Positions 13,793 to 14,386 of a DNA stretch of 14,386 nt are shown in pieces (position 1 is the first letter of the stretch; every line of letters begins with the position of its first letter). Origin of the DNA: an uncultured Clostridia bacterium (GTDB lineage Bacteria; Bacillota; Clostridia; TANB77; CAG-465); the NCBI GenBank assembly GCA_947628575.1, contig CANRAK010000032.1, positions 1 to 14,386 on the forward strand, read 5' to 3'. The translations under genes and the position numbers were made by a program. The notes beneath the pieces are model-generated. The model searched no databases, was not told where the DNA came from, and saw nothing but the letters and a program-made list of their open reading frames with translations.

Positions 13793-14137
13793 TTACTCTT
13801 CGTCTTCAACTACTTCTTCAACAGGCATATCTGGAATACCTGTTCTTCTTTGTTTTTCAGCAGCTGCTTTATCTCTTCTTAATTGACCTTCAATTTTTTC
13901 TACTAAAGAATCAATACCTGAATATAAATCATCTGTATTTACTTCTGCTAAATATGTACGTGATTTGTATTCAATTCTAATATCCACACGTTGTTTACCT
14001 TTACTCTTATCTGTAAATGTTACATGGCAAATAGTGTTTTCGTCAAAAAATTTATCAAGCTTTTTGATTTTTTTCTCTGTAAAACTTCTTATAGCATCTG
14101 TTACTTCAATTCTTAATCCAGTTAAGTCTAATTTCAT
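13793..14137 (-). CDS. hpf: ribosome hibernation promoting factor, short form
   Basis: A 114-residue protein, the most canonical of three tandem copies. LTGLRIEVTDAIRSFTEKKI (5-24), KKLDKFF (25-31) and DDLYSGIDSLVEKIEGQLRRDK (69-90) match the HPF/RaiA ribosome-binding domain, which inactivates ribosomes during stress. Gram-positives normally carry a long HPF of about 180-190 residues whose C-terminal domain dimerises ribosomes to 100S. Here the protein ends in a short acidic tail (PVEEVVEDEE) followed by a terminator, so that domain is missing. The ORF is open to 14158, but the predicted transcript start is about 14154 and GGGGTG precedes the ATG at 14137, so that start is chosen. Its upstream neighbour is polC. 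Confidence 0.88.
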   Translation of the reverse strand: MKLDLTGLRIEVTDAIRSFTEKKIKKLDKFFDENTICHVTFTDKSKGKQRVDIRIEYKSRTYLAEVNTDDLYSGIDSLVEKIEGQLRRDKAAAEKQRRTGIPDMPVEEVVEDEE

Positions 14138-14160
14138 AGTAATCACCCCTTTATACATAT

Positions 14161-14189
14161 ATTATACAGTAGATAATTAAATAATTCAA
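14161..14189 (-). promoter_or_regulatory. sigma-A-type promoter for the first hibernation-factor gene
   Basis: On the minus strand TTGAAT (complement of 14184-14189), 17 nt, TATAAT (complement of 14161-14166). This is a perfect -10 and a weaker -35. It lies between the polC stop and hpf and sets the hpf start at 14137, since the longer ORF start would precede or overlap the transcript start. Confidence 0.78.
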
Positions 14190-14212
14190 GTGATTTACAA
14201 GATTATACATTA

Positions 14213-14386
14213 TTATAACAAATCGAACATATCCATCTGCTCAGATCTTGGTAATCCATCTAAACAACCAGACTGTCTTAGAGTTTCTAATGCTACTTTT
14301 CCTATTTTAGATTTTATTGCCATATCCTCTATTGATGAGAATGTACCATATTTATCTCTAGCATCTACTAATTTTTTAGCATCTAC
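14213..14386 (-). CDS. polC: DNA polymerase III PolC-type alpha subunit, C-terminal end (cut by window edge)
   Basis: The last 57 residues of a protein running in from the right edge. The visible part includes FSSIEDMAIKSKIGKVALE, then SGCLDGLPRSEQMDMFDLL and a TAA stop. This matches the end of Gram-positive PolC, the replicative polymerase: a helix-hairpin-helix-like segment, the GCL(D/E)xLP motif and a terminal QLSLF-like sequence, here QMDMF with a short extension that departs from a standard beta-clamp peptide. No terminator hairpin is evident between it and the hpf promoter, so some read-through into hpf is possible. Confidence 0.8.
   Translation of the reverse strand, partial: VDAKKLVDARDKYGTFSSIEDMAIKSKIGKVALETLRQSGCLDGLPRSEQMDMFDLL

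Overview
The window is a strongly AT-rich stretch of a low-GC Gram-positive chromosome. Three things suggest a Clostridia-like Firmicute: the infA-rpmJ-rpsM-rpsK order, a PolC-type polymerase C-terminus, and a thioester/Cna-B surface protein with an LPKTG sorting signal. The species cannot be named from sequence alone. Every supported gene lies on the minus strand, so transcription runs from high to low coordinates. No tRNA, rRNA, CRISPR array or intact mobile element was seen.

Right end (14386 to 12957): the last 57 codons of a probable polC. Then come three tandem short ribosome-hibernation-factor paralogues. The first has its own promoter and terminator; the second and third form a two-gene unit behind a consensus promoter.

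Middle right (12927 to 9343): a membrane-tethered phage-tail-lysozyme-like protein with its own promoter and terminator. A three-gene ABC-2 exporter operon (ATPase, permease, permease) follows. Its leader of about 180 nt holds a 23-bp intrinsic terminator before the first gene, which implies attenuation control.

Middle (9131 to 3700): a surface-protein region. It holds an 812-residue thioester adhesin (TQXA domain, five Cna-B repeats, LPKTG) and a 465-residue paralogue. The paralogue has lost the thioester Cys and the isopeptide Lys/Glu and is anchored by an N-terminal helix. A gene desert of about 1.06 kb follows, with one unexplained GC-richer island. Last is a 64-residue protein that is almost only a sorting-signal-like segment (MPITGG plus helix). 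No sortase is in the window.

Left end (3690 to 1): threonylcarbamoyl-AMP synthase, adenylate kinase and methionine aminopeptidase form one unit. A terminator and a perfect consensus promoter separate it from infA-rpmJ-rpsM-rpsK. secY, the usual upstream neighbour of adk, is not there. The infA-rpmJ gap holds a nested inverted-repeat element that may be a cis-regulatory RNA.

Seven units carry an easily read sigma-A-type promoter with an exact 17-nt spacer, which makes the operon map unusually clear. The points most worth follow-up are the degenerate adhesin paralogue, the short hibernation-factor triplet, the exporter attenuator, the stand-alone sorting-signal protein and the GC island in the desert.
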